Part shown: positions 12,601 through 24,495 of the stretch, piece by piece | Numbering within the stretch: position 1 is the first letter of the stretch | Layout: each line of letters begins with the position of its first letter | NCBI GenBank assembly: GCA_025094145.1 | Contig: JALLLS010000001.1 | Span: forward strand, 372,001 to 436,000 | Length of the DNA: 64,000 nt | Reading direction: 5' to 3' | Source: Spinellus fusiger | Taxonomy: Eukaryota > Mucoromycota > Mucoromycetes > Mucorales > Phycomycetaceae | Position numbers and translations under genes: made by a program | Notes under the pieces: generated by a model | Databases searched by the model: none | The model's input: the letters and a program-made list of their open reading frames with translations, nothing else | Told to the model about the DNA's origin: nothing

Positions 12601-13824
12601 TGGCTGCATGTTAAGCCTACATCGGGTGTGCTTGGCCCTGGTAAGTGATGCTAGTCACCCGTGCCCCAAGAGAGTCCTCTTTCCTTTTACTCACAATAAC
12701 TCCAACGATCACAGGTGAAAAGATCTTGATTCAGTTTGAGCTGACCATTGACCCTACCCTATCTGCCTCTTTTAACAGGGGAGAGTCCAAGATCAATGAT
12801 ATTCTGGTGATTCATATGGAGAATGGCAGTGACTTTTTTGTGGAAGTGACGGGAGATTACCAGCCGACTTGTTTTGGTGTGCCTTTGGAGGAACTGGCAT
12901 CGATGCTTGTGCCTGTGAATCAAGTGTCTCGCTCTCCTTCTCTTTCCAGAGCCAATCCAACGGCTCCACCACAACCACAACCACAACCACAACTACAACC
13001 ACAACAAGTAATTCCTTACCACCGACAGGCACAACAGGCCAAACTACCGAAGGAGCTGTGGAAGATACTCAACTTTCTTTGGAACAAGAACATGCTATCC
13101 ATTGTGAGTTGGAATAGACTGGCTATAGAGTGGTATTAGAGACAGGTCCACTGATCTATCCAAAAATGTCTCTCTTGTAGGAATCTTTGTTTCTTGAACA
13201 TGGAGATCGTATTATCTCTCATTACATTCGCCACTGCATGGACACGGGAGAACCTTTTGATACTGCTGTTCTGTTAGGAGAAGATGTAGAAACACAGACA
13301 GTGGCTATAGAATCTCTGTCTTTGGCTGAGAAATCATTACACGCAAAGGAAGTCTTGGGTGCCAACTCCATGATTGATGTGTTGGTGGCCTTTTTAGACT
13401 GTCTTCCTGAGTCTGTAATCCCCACTCATCTCTACACATTAGCACTGGAGGCAGCTGATGCTTCTGAAGCCATGTCTACGGTAAACAGACAATCCTCTTT
13501 ATAGCCAAGCAGACAAAAGAAAACTAACACATCAAGACCATTGAGTAGCTTATGACCAGTCTTCCTCACACTCATCTAAATGTACTCCATTATATTACTG
13601 ACTTTCTGCATGATGCCATGGATTATGCACCTGATGCATTCAAAGAACAGAGACGTCTTCGCATAAGTAAGTGATAAATTGTGTGTACTTAAAATTCATT
13701 CATTTTTTTTGCAGTGGAGCTCTTTAGCGTTCTTATACGCCCGCCTGTGGATTACAAAGAAAGAAACCCTGCATGGGCAAGGCAAAAGCAAGAGAAATGC
13801 ATTGGCAAACTATTGAGAACATGA
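9637..13824 (+). CDS. OCRL/INPP5B-type inositol polyphosphate 5-phosphatase with RhoGAP domain
   Basis: Large gene with about 15 exons. The N-terminal part (to about 10410) looks PH-like, but its first exons are uncertain and the start at 9637 is a guess. The 5-phosphatase domain spans 10880-12330: FVGTWNVHG, GLQEMETNTEAY, GNKGGVAVRF, SHLAAF, WLGDLNYRV, PSWTDRILW and TSDHKPV. An ASH (beta-sandwich) domain follows at about 12450-12890, then a Pro-Gln linker and a RhoGAP-like domain (about 13030-13820). Known relatives hydrolyse the 5-phosphate of PI(4,5)P2 on endosomal and Golgi membranes. An apparent frameshift at 10856 is explained by a 38-nt intron (10854-10891). The residue after SHLAA is Phe where metazoan proteins have His. 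The domain order is firm. Confidence 0.85.
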
Positions 13825-13948
13825 CTCCATTTACACACTCAATAAACAATATAAACAAAAGCTTTCTTTTTTTTGAATGATGATATGGATTTGTGATTTA
13901 TTCGTGAGGTCATACAACTGTGGTACTTGAAGCATTGCCACCACACGT

Positions 13949-14921
13949 TTACTTGCGACTCTATACCAGAGTGAGTTGCATGAATTATATAAAAAGGAAA
14001 AGAAAGAGGGGGACATTACCTTGATCTTCTTGACGTAGAACTCGAGTTCTCTACCTTCAAGAATGTAACCGTCACAGCGACCTGACTGACCAGGACGGGA
14101 GGCAATCACAGCATACAAACGACCAGCATTGAACTGGTCGTTCAGGAGAGGATCAAGAGCAGCACCGGACTGACGAGCAGCCAGCTTGTTCTGGACACTG
14201 TTGGACTTCTTTGTCTCAGCAACCTCCTCAGTAGCAGCCTTCTTCTTTCCAAGGCTGGAACCGTAGTGGGACTCGTGCCACTGACGGAAGGGGGTAGCAT
14301 CAATCTGCACAACAGCACCCTTGACAAGAGTGTTGGTACGGACCAATTCGTTGTTGGAGGCGTTGTAGACGACGGTCAAAACACGAGTCTTGCGGGCAAC
14401 ACCCTCGGAACCCCAAGAGAAGTTACCAGCTTCGAGACGGAGAGCTCTGTGCTTGACGTTGCCACCACGGACACGGACAACGTGGATGCGTCTACCACCG
14501 AGCTTGGTGCTGGCAGGAGGACGACCCAACTCGAACTTTCTCTTCTTTCTGTACTGAGCACGCTTAGCACCGGTAGCACTAGATTAAAGAGGAATAAGGT
14601 GAGACGTGTGTTGGGACATTAGCAACAACAGTAGGACACTTACGATCGCTTGTGCCTCGAATCACGACTGATACCTATTCTGTGGTGTTAGCTGTCTGTT
14701 TGTTTGTATGTTTGTATGTATGTATATATATATACATACATACATACATATACATATACATATACATATATAGTTTATGTTTATGCAGTGGAGAATAGGA
14801 TAAGATGGGAGTCTATAGAGAAGGTCTACTGGATCCATCTTTGACTGGATGGATGCATCTTTGACTAGATGGATGGAGGGGAGTAATTGGGGTTGACTTG
14901 GTCATGCAATACGTTACCCAT
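13949..14921 (-). CDS. RPS8: 40S ribosomal protein eS8
   Basis: Exons: 14921-14918 (only ATGG), 14674-14644, 14578-14020 and 13960-13949. The joined protein begins [15 protein letters not shown] and continues [16 protein letters not shown] and [11 protein letters not shown], diagnostic of eS8, and ends KIKSRK. It is a component of the small cytosolic ribosomal subunit. The 4-nt first coding exon followed by a 243-nt intron is typical of fungal ribosomal protein genes. That intron holds a TA/CA/TG alternating tract (14700-14770). The tail exon encodes only SRK plus stop. It converges with the 5-phosphatase gene, 124 bases between stops. Confidence 0.95.
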
Positions 14922-15089
14922 AGTGGAGTTGGATGAAAAGAGGAAGTTGGATGGATGGGCTTCTCTACGCTGTCCTTAGTGCAATCCGTGACTGAGTTTC
15001 GGATAGGCCGTACGAAAAATCAAAAAAATAAGGAAGCTCCGCATGTGGAGCGGTGTAAACAAGGAAAACAACATTCTTCCCTCCACACC

Positions 15090-15339
15090 ATGGCAAAGAA
15101 AGCAAAAGCAAGAGTTATCCTCGTTAAGTTGCTGTCTACTGCAGGCACAGGATTCAACTATGTAAAATCACGCCCAAGAATCAGTCCCAAATTGTCCATG
15201 ATGAAATACGACCCTGTTGGTAAGTAGCTGAAAAGTATTCGTTGGGCTTACGAACTTCATTTTATTATTATTAATATTATGGTTATGCTTATTAGTGAGA
15301 CAGCACGTTCTGTTCAACGAGACAAAAATGAAGAAATAA
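15090..15339 (+). CDS. mitochondrial ribosomal protein bL33m
   Basis: Two exons, 15090-15219 and 15296-15339. The joined protein is about 57 residues: MAKKAKARVILVKLLSTAG, then FNYVKSRPR, and after the intron RQHVLFNETKMKK. This matches the bacterial L33 family as found in fungal mitochondria (yeast Mrpl39), which lacks the zinc ligands of some bacterial paralogues. The splice joins G with TG to give Val. It diverges from eS8, with under 170 bp between the two start codons, so they may share a promoter. Confidence 0.9.
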
Positions 15340-17035
15340 TCCTGGAAAAAGAGAAAGAATACATATACATATATCTCCTTTTTTATATAGTATGGCTAGA
15401 CTATTGGCATAAAACACACTTCATTGTAAAAATCAAAGAGTCAAAAGAGAGAGGTGATAAGTAATGAGTGCAAAGGGATTGAGAGTTGATATAGATCTAT
15501 CTCTGGTGATGATTCCAGAATCCCGTATTGAATCTTAGGCAAAGACAGGCCTGAATAGGTCTTATGCCACTGTGATTAGAAGGAAGAGCAGTGCAAGTTC
15601 AGTGGTAGAGTCAGATGAAGAGGTCAACCCCGGTAGCCATCTATGTATGTATGTATGTATCTATCTATCTATCTAATAATCACTATAGTAATTATAAGAT
15701 GGAATGAAATAGTCCTTTCTATGTGTGGTATAGATGTGCTCATGACGATAAATAAAGTAAATAGTAAACAAATACACCTTAATATTTGCCAATGAAACAT
15801 CTTTTCTGGTCTCAAGTCAAAAATATCCTGTGGAAATCCCCTCATGATTAGATATCAAAGAGACGCCTATCTACTCTTATCACTATAACAGTGGGTGATT
15901 ATCATTATAAACACAACCCATTATAATAAAGAAACAATAACAGAGAAGCACCTTGTCAAATAAGACATTATACTGATGAGGTTTGAGCTAAAGACACCCC
16001 TTTGATAACATGGTGTTCATCAACTCAAGGGTTTTACAGCATGAAATTGCATAAAAGCACTTTGAGTAAGGCTTTAGTATGTTTTAATGACACACTTTCA
16101 TAGTATAAATCTGGAGGATTTAGTGAGAGGGGGTTTCCAGCCTAGAGTGTGCTCTTTATCATTCAACAAACCAGAACAGAATATAAGGTAGGAAATTGAA
16201 TAGAATTGCTAGATGATGGGCCCAGGCTATTCCAGAGAAATATCCTCAGTGAGCAGAAGGACAGTTCAGAACAAGAAGTGAACCTTTAATACACATATGT
16301 CTCTTAGAATTTAGTACAATCATGACAAGGCACAGACAAGTAATAAATCAAAAAGACTGTTCTTATGTACTGTGTTTATTATAGTTTTTTAAGTGAAGAG
16401 CGTTTTGCATTTATATTCACAGTTAAGATAAATGCACAGTAGTATCATTGCTTAATTGAAAATACAGTACATGTAGGTATTCTATACCAAGGCTCGCTAA
16501 CTGTTTAGAACATAACCCTCTTTATTAACACTTCTTATATAAATAAAAAAGATACTACTCCCGATCCCATAGGAGACTGTATAGAAATGAATAGAGAAAA
16601 ATACTTATATGATGGAGACATCTTGCTTGTTTATTGTATCTTGCTATTCTATGAATAAGCTGCTGAATGTACTAATAAGTATTATATCTATTATAGTCTT
16701 TCAAAACAAAAACAAAAAAACAAACTCACTTCTTTAATGTCAGTAGAAGATGAGCATAATAAACTATGCTACATGTCAAAGATATATATATATTAGATGC
16801 TATTGAACCAGCACTCTATACTGTGTGTATTGTACAAAACACTTTTTTCTTCATTTATTAAATGTTGGAGGTCATTATCTAAGAAATCCATAAAGCTATA
16901 GTCATAATAAGGCATGAAAAGAGAGAGAGAGAGAGAGAGAGAAAGAAAAAAGAAAAAAAGAAAACTCATTAGGACAATCAATGATATAAGTTCAGATGAA
17001 AGCCTCTTTAGTGGGTATGTGATAGACAATGTCTG
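15340..17035. other. 1.7-kb AT-rich intergenic stretch with a possible exon relic
   Basis: At 15464-15631 an ATG opens a frame that reads protein-like (RSYATVIRRKSSAS then VVESDEEVN) and ends at a GTAGCC donor-like site. It is broken by an in-frame TAG at 15536, so it is either a pseudogene piece or chance. TATG/ATCT tetranucleotide repeats follow (15635-15675), and a GA repeat lies at 16921-16945. The rest has no convincing ORF, tRNA or TIR. Confidence 0.35.
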
Positions 17036-18905
17036 TTAATAGCTCTCCCATCCCTACATAAGAGGTCAGTCATCGTCCTTCATTCCAGTTCATGCCAACT
17101 TACCACAGTGTTGAGTCTATCTACTTTTTGAAGTACTTCTCCCTCCATCTTCTCCATGTATTCGGCCATCTGTGTCTGGATACTAGGAATAGAAGCACCC
17201 AACATTCGAATGGCAAGAAGTGCAGCATTCGTACTGTTGTTAATAGCCACAGTGGCCACAGGAATACCGCGCTAATAAACACCCATAGCATCGTCATTAG
17301 TACACAGAAGAAGAGAAAGGGTGGTTGAGTTGGATTGAACCTACAGGCATCTGGACAATACTGTGCAATGAGTCCACACCATCCAGATGGGTGCCTTTGA
17401 CAGGGACACCAATGACAGGCAAGGGGGTCATAGCAGCCACCATGCCAGGAAGATGGGCTGCACCACCAGCACCAGCAATGATTGCCATAAGACCACGCTC
17501 AGCAGCAGACTTGGCATACTCTACCATACGCATGGGTGTACGATGAGCAGAGACAATGGAGAGTTCAAAGGGAATATTGAAGCTCTGTAGGATCTTTGCA
17601 CCCACTTTCATAACAGGCAGATCAGAATCAGAGCCCATGATAATTCCCACCAAAGGACGAAGGCTAAGAGAACGCTCTACATCAGGCTCAATCTCCTTGA
17701 GAATAGGAGAGAGACGCTGCTGTACTTGCATCATAGACTCTCCTACCACTGTAATATGGCCCATCTTACGACCTGCCCGACACTCTCTCTTGCCATAGAG
17801 ATGGATAGTAGTGCCATCAGTGACAAGTGCCTTTTGGCATGGACGATAGCATTCTTCTATGCTGTCAGAAGCACCAAGGAGATTGACCATAATAGAAGCA
17901 GGGACCTTCATAGCAGTGGATCCAAGGGGCATATCAAGAATAGCACGCATATGGTTCTCGTACTGTGATGTTTCGCATGCCTCAATGGTGTAATGACCAG
18001 AGTTATGAGGACGGGGGGCAATTTCATTGAGGAGAATAGTGCCCTCTTCCATGACAAACATCTCCACACCAAAGACACCAGCACCAGGGAGAGATTGGAT
18101 GGCCTTTTCTGCAATGGCCTGTGCCTTTTTCAGGACAGCACCATCGACCTGGGCAGGGGCAATGACAAGATGACAGACACTGTTCTTGTGAATGGTCTCT
18201 ACGACAGGATACGAACGAACTTCTCCATTGGCACGACGCACAACCATCACTGCCAATTCCTTTACAAACGGAGCCCACCTTTCTGCATACAGAGGAGTCT
18301 TTGAGAGGGCCTTCATGGCAGGTACAATGTCCTTGTCTGAGGCCACCACATAGTTGCCACGACCATCATAGGCCATTGTCTTTGACTTTAACATGAAGGG
18401 ATAACCATACTTCTGACCAGCCTCAATGATAGCCTCTTGTGTGGGTGTGTCCATGGAGTCAGCCACAGGAATACCTGCAGCAGAAAGATACAACTTTTGT
18501 GCATATTTGTCTTGGATGACTTTGATAGTAGCAGGGGCGGGGTGGATACGGACAGTGCCTTCACTCTCAACATCGGCAAGAACTTGAGCATCAACATGTT
18601 CAATTTCAATGGTCACAATGTCCACTTGGGTGGCTAGTTCACGAATCTTGGCAGCGTCATTAAAGGCGCCTGTGATATGGGACTGTGTGGCTTCTATCTG
18701 TTTGGCGGGTGAATCTACAGGAGCGTCGAGAATAACGACATGAAGGTTGAGACGGGAGGCTGCCTCGACCATCATACGTCCAAGCTGTCCTCCTAAGCAT
18801 AAACAATAGCCAGTGCGGTATTAGTATTAGTATTGGTGGTGGTGGTGGTGGATAGTCTACACAGACACACTTACCTCCGAGAATACCAATCTTTTGCTGG
18901 TTCAT
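17036..18905 (-). CDS. ADE2: phosphoribosylaminoimidazole carboxylase (AIR carboxylase), PurK-PurE fusion
   Basis: Exons: 18905-18875, 18792-17345, 17271-17104 and 17053-17036. The N-terminal ATP-grasp half begins with [12 protein letters not shown] and contains YDGRGNYVV and [14 protein letters not shown]. The C-terminal PurE half contains [22 protein letters not shown] and [11 protein letters not shown]. The last intron joins NTV to GWESY, matching the usual fungal Ade2 C terminus. The enzyme converts AIR to CAIR in purine synthesis; loss in yeasts gives red pigment. The protein length is normal for the fungal fusion. Confident. Confidence 0.95.
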
Positions 18906-19510
18906 AGCAGAGCTGTGTAGGTGTAGAGGATGCTTCTATTCTTTGACTTGATTTACTTTTTTTTAAAAAAAAAAAGAAGTGTGACTCTTCATCTGTAGAT
19001 CCTCACTATCTGTCGGAGTATGGACGCTGAGTCATGATCATGGTGATGCAATAAGGTGTGAGTGCAGTAGAGAGACAGACAAGAGACAGACACTATTAGG
19101 AGAGGAAGGAGTGCTGTTGGAATGTACTATGAAAAGGCAGTAAAGGTACAATGTTAGTTGGGACTGTCATTGGCACTCTATGGATTCCAAAGGAGATACA
19201 GCTTCTGTTCTTTATCTTTATAAAGTATTCATCTTTTCGAGTGTTGTTCAAGGCATTACTAGAAGGATAGACTCAAGGATAGAAAAAGGAACGGTCTTTG
19301 TCTATAGATATAGATAGATTCTATCGTATGGATAGAATAGACCAGGTGTAGGATGGGACTGCCAGATATTCCCTCCCCAATGGACATGGTAGTATGTACA
19401 AAGGAGTTGAACCTTTTCTTTTATGGCTCATGGTTTATTGTACTTCTCTGATTAGTTTCTTATGGGTGTTTTAGAATGCAATGATCGCTTTTATATTCAT
19501 AATACACTGG
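18906..19510. other. intergenic between ADE2 start and PIH1 stop
   Basis: Upstream region of ADE2 and 3' end of PIH1. It contains a poly-T/poly-A block at 18958-18975 and short ATAG-rich repeats. I see no TGACTC-type element that I would stand behind and no RNA gene. Confidence 0.35.
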
Positions 19511-20790
19511 TTATATATACTGGGTTCTTGCGAATTCAGGATTAATTCTATTCTCACCCAGCACCAACCACACCACAAGATGTTTGCTCTTCTTATAGAA
19601 CAGAGCCTTGTTATCCTTATGATGAACATTGATTCTTGAGAACAGCGATGTTGGCAGGAGTTTGTCCTTGATATTTAACATGAGCAAGTCCGTCTGTATT
19701 TCTAATTTCCAGTCATTGACATCCTATGCAGTGGGGTAAATCACTTGGTCATTCCTCCCTAATCACAAACTCCTTACTGTCGACGGCATCACTATTTCCA
19801 CTATTATAAAGATGTTGTTCTTGGTGAGTCTAAACTCAGGCTGATATCTCCACTTTCCTAAAAAGATGCCCTGCTCTTGGACATGCTTCAAGATAGAAAG
19901 CATCTTGGGCTTTGGAATCTTCAAGTATCGCGGGGGTATCGTACCAATACAATTGACCTCTGACTCATTGAATTCTAATAATAATAATAATAATAAAAGG
20001 CATTGGTATCCCATTCAACCACCCATAACAATACACTTCCCTATCCGAACAGAAAATTACATACGTCGACTGAGCACCACATTTTCGCTCTCTTCAATGT
20101 ACTCGAATGCCAATTCAATCAAGTACAGTCTATAGTCAAGATCTGTCTCTGATCGAATAAATGCCCTTGTGTGGAAACATGCATCCATGATAAGACTGTT
20201 CTTGCCCACTATAAGATGAATAACATGGACACACACACACACACACACACACAAATATACATATTAAAAAAAAAGAAAAAAAAAGAGAAAAAAAAAATAG
20301 ACGGGCATCTCAGGCACGACTATTCTCATTTCAATGGATTGATGAATGTACCTCCACTGCTCTCAGAACGGGGCTGTCCCATACTCATTGGCACACGATA
20401 GGAGGCATCAGGATCTCCATTCATAGCCTGCTGGATCTCATCCTCAGAGGCCAAGGAAGGTTCGGGGATGGACGTGGAATAACAAATGTTAACATACACA
20501 ACCTTATTGATGTGATGGGTCTTGTTATTGGAACTGCTCACAGACGATTTACAGACAAATCCAGGTCTGGGCTGAGTCATCACTGTATCAAAGTCATTAG
20601 TGGAAATAGTACTGAACAGTGTGCTAAGGTAGGATTCGACGTCCCGAGGGTGGTTGGCAAAGTAGGTGCTTGCATATTCCAGTAGCATGTTTCTTTCTTC
20701 AGAAGGAAGGAGTTCAAGTGCAGACATCTCTCCACTAGGAGGAAGGCTGATATTGGGTGTTTCATCAGTAATAAACTCAAGGTAGGCCAT
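19511..20790 (-). CDS. PIH1-domain protein (R2TP complex subunit Pih1/Nop17-like)
   Basis: About five exons; the first runs from 20790 to about 20350. The PIH1 N-domain reads QPRPGFVCKS, then VVYVNICYS, IPEPSLASEDE and YRVPMSMGQPR. The next exon gives DYRLYLIELAFEYIEE. The C-terminal CS-like sandwich ends FSRINVHHKDNKALF followed by KKSKHLVVWLVL, as in PIH1D1. An in-frame stop at 19763 is removed by a GTAAGG-to-GCATAG intron. The family works in the Rvb1-Rvb2-Tah1-Pih1 (R2TP) Hsp90 co-chaperone that assembles snoRNPs, polymerases and PIKKs. A microsatellite (CA, then A-rich) lies in intron 1. It is divergent from the TMEM33 gene. Confidence 0.85.
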
Positions 20791-21018
20791 AAGAGAAGCA
20801 GTAGTAGTGGTGGCAGTAGTGGTAGTGGCAGTAGTATTAGCGACAGTAGCAGAGGAAGGAGCCGTCGGGACTGGGTGTGTGAGAGAAGGGCAGTGTTGAT
20901 CAACAGACAGTGACTAAGGGCTGAGATAAACAGACAGCCTCCCAACCTGTCCCCTTTATGTGACTGGTATTGCAGGACAGTGTATAAAGAGCCAATGTCC
21001 TTGCTCTTGTGTCCTGTC

Positions 21019-22144
21019 ATGGCAGACGATTCCTTTTCCACTCGATGCATTGCCATTATCAAGGTAACTGCCAAGTTCACTATGCATAAGGAACTGAACA
21101 CGTCTCTTAGGACCCACAATTCTATTGGTGGTGTGGTCATGTCTGTCTTGTCTGCAACACTGCCCTCTACATATCATCGGCCCTGTCATTGAACGCTAAT
21201 CCCATCTACCACACACGAGCGTACATGGGGGCTTTGTTCTCTTATGCTACTGTTATTAGCCGTTCTACTGGGGTAACTCGTCTACTTGTTGTCCCTTATC
21301 ATCTCTCATCATCTCTTATCATCTGTTTCTTATAGAGCACTACTTGGTTCAGCAAAGAGTTCTTCCGTGATGAGAATGTCCAGTACTTTGCTCTTGCTTT
21401 CTACTGGTACTCCTACCAACCCATGGCAGGTAAAAAGAAAGAGAGAAGAGAGAGAAGACTTGTTTTAGAGAGAGAAGAGAGAGAAGAGAGAGAAGAGAAA
21501 GAAGAGAAAGAAGAGAGAGAAGAGAGAAAGGAAGACGTGTCATGGAGCAAAGTGACTCACCTGTTGCTTGGTACAGTCACACTTGTACCGTACTTTTCAT
21601 TTTCTCTCTTCCATGTCTTCAACTACCTGCGCACTGTTCTTGTTCCTGCCTTTTTCCCCGACAATTCCAATCCAACAGTCACTCATGCCTGTCAAGTCAT
21701 TCGCCAGTACTCTAATGACTACCATGAAAAGGCCCTTCAATTGGCAGCCTATGCAGAAGTCGTGGCCATTCTAGGACGACTGATTGGCGGGGTATTAATG
21801 TAGGTGAAGAGAGAGAGGGAGAGAGGGATTCATAGGTTGGACTGTGTTTTAGTTTCCAGACATCTGTGTTGGCATTGGTGGTGTTTATCCACTTTCTGCG
21901 ACTTCGCTTTTACCTGTCTCCTTATACAAGAGATGCCATGTACGCAGTCACACATACATTGGATGAGCTGCTACTTCCCCCTACCGCTGAACCGTACGTG
22001 TCACCTACAGTGTCCAGGCTGTACATGGCCATTCGGAGCATTGTGATTCGGTATGGTGTCACTGCCCAAAGTGGACCTCCTCCTGCAGTGGAAGAGCCGA
22101 TGACTTCTCCTGATCCACCCCAACACCTAGTTACGGAGGCCTAG
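21019..22144 (+). CDS. TMEM33/Pom33/Tts1-family ER and nuclear-envelope membrane protein
   Basis: Exons start 21019-21063 (MADDSFSTRC), then the exon opening DPQFYWWCGHVCLV, then STTWFSKEFFRDENVQY and VPYFSFSLFHVFNYL, and a last exon ending at 22144. There are four hydrophobic segments. The FxxDENVQYxALAxYW and SLFHxxNYLR motifs are diagnostic of the UPF0121 family (yeast Pom33/Per33, S. pombe Tts1, human TMEM33). Members shape tubular ER and help nuclear pore distribution. The soluble tail is Pro-rich. The intron at 21430-21560 is an almost pure GA/GAA purine tract. Confidence 0.87.
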
Positions 22145-22419
22145 TTACAGAGATCGAATGAACTCTCTCTTTCTCCTATCTTTTGTTTTTGTTTCTCTTG
22201 TCTTGAAAGAACACACACACACACGCATAGCCATATCTCCCAATAGAAATATATATAGAAATACACTTCCAATCCACACCTACAAAGAGAGAGAAAGAAA
22301 GAAAAAAAGAAAAAAAGAAAGACATGGAGGAGGAGAGGTAGATTTATTATGATTCGTATTGAATGCACATGAATAAAGCACCAAAAAAACCATGCCTCAT
22401 CATCGCTAACACTAGTAGT

Positions 22420-23407
<988 letters not shown>

Positions 23408-24437
23408 TACACACCAGAAGATTTTTGGGATATAAAAGGAAATATCCTGAGAATGAGATTACAATATTTATTTGATTGGCTAATATGTTTTAAAATGCCT
23501 TTTCGCTGTCTAAATGAGCTATTTCAAACTCTACTTACCTGTTTAAGCAGTGACGATTGACTTTGCAATTTAAAAGTATAGAATTGGCTGTAAAGACAAG
23601 AAATAGAACAAGAATCACCCCAATATTAAAACTCAGTCACTGCATTTATTGTTTAACATAATGTGTTAACTATAAGCCCACAGTATTTGCAATATGACAC
23701 TGCTTAAGAAAGATGTTTATTATAGGACTCAAACTGAATTAACTCTAATCATTGTCCATAAAATAGAACCAAAATTACTTATATTAAGAACTGTATAATC
23801 ATTCATTGACTCAATATTCATAATCACCTTAATTATCTCATTGTAACTGGTATTAACAATAGTACTTAATGAGAACAAGATATTGGTTCTAATACTGTCC
23901 TTTAGGTCCAAGGCAAATAGAGTGTGAATTGTTTGACTTTTGAGTTTTATGAGTGGAGACTAGTGTATACATCACCAGAATAGAAGGAAGTTGTAGATAC
24001 CACCAAGGACTATTCTAGTGATAAAAAGGTAAGCAGTGTCTTCATCTTAGCTTGAGCTCATTGTATTCCACAAGACACTCATTGTATTGTTATTAGGCAA
24101 GTAAATACTCCTTTCAAGTCAGACTTGGGGGGTCTTCTATACTGTCTAGGGTATCTAGGGTATAGATTCTATTGCTATGAGGGAATACACTTGGGCAGTA
24201 GCTACAGTCATACTATAGTATTATCTATACTATTACAATAAACAATTTTATTCATAAACACTATATTCTATTGATAATACAATTTAATATTGAGATATTC
24301 CACAAAAAGAAATAATTATTTGGATATCCAGAAATCTTTTGATTTTAAATACAGTTCCATAAAAGGGCAAAATTTAGCTCACCCAGAAAGGAAGGAGGTA
24401 TCACCGCTTAAAGGCCAGAAAAATCTCCTGGTGTGTA
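23408..24437. mobile_element. TIR element copy A, non-autonomous, 1.03 kb, TA target site
   Basis: Bounded by TA on both sides. The left end reads CACACCAGAAGATTTTTGGG and the right end is the inverse of CACACCAGGAGATTTTTCTGG: imperfect terminal inverted repeats of about 18 bp. TA duplication plus TIRs fits Tc1/mariner-like transposition. There is no transposase. A minus-strand frame at 23729-23911 is open. The right-hand ~0.9 kb is shared with the Fanzor-bearing element at 43025-45380; the left ~0.3 kb is specific to the short family. It sits about 60 bp upstream of the ERF4-like start codon, so it may supply part of that promoter. Confidence 0.85.
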
Positions 24438-24495
24438 GGCAAGTGGAAGTAGGCTTGATTTTTCTCCCTTTCCCTTATTGATTTCTTATCTTCTC

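Noticed and set aside
14700..14770. Possible structural RNA in a TATA/TACA palindromic tract
   Set aside because: It is a simple alternating repeat inside the first eS8 intron.
17036..17110. ADE2 ending at the TGA at 17080
   Set aside because: A GTAAGT donor and TATGTAG acceptor join NTV to GWESY, the normal fungal C terminus, so the gene ends at 17036.
21349..21543. Leu-Ser repeat ORF and its purine-strand partner
   Set aside because: They arise from a GA-rich intron of the TMEM33 gene.
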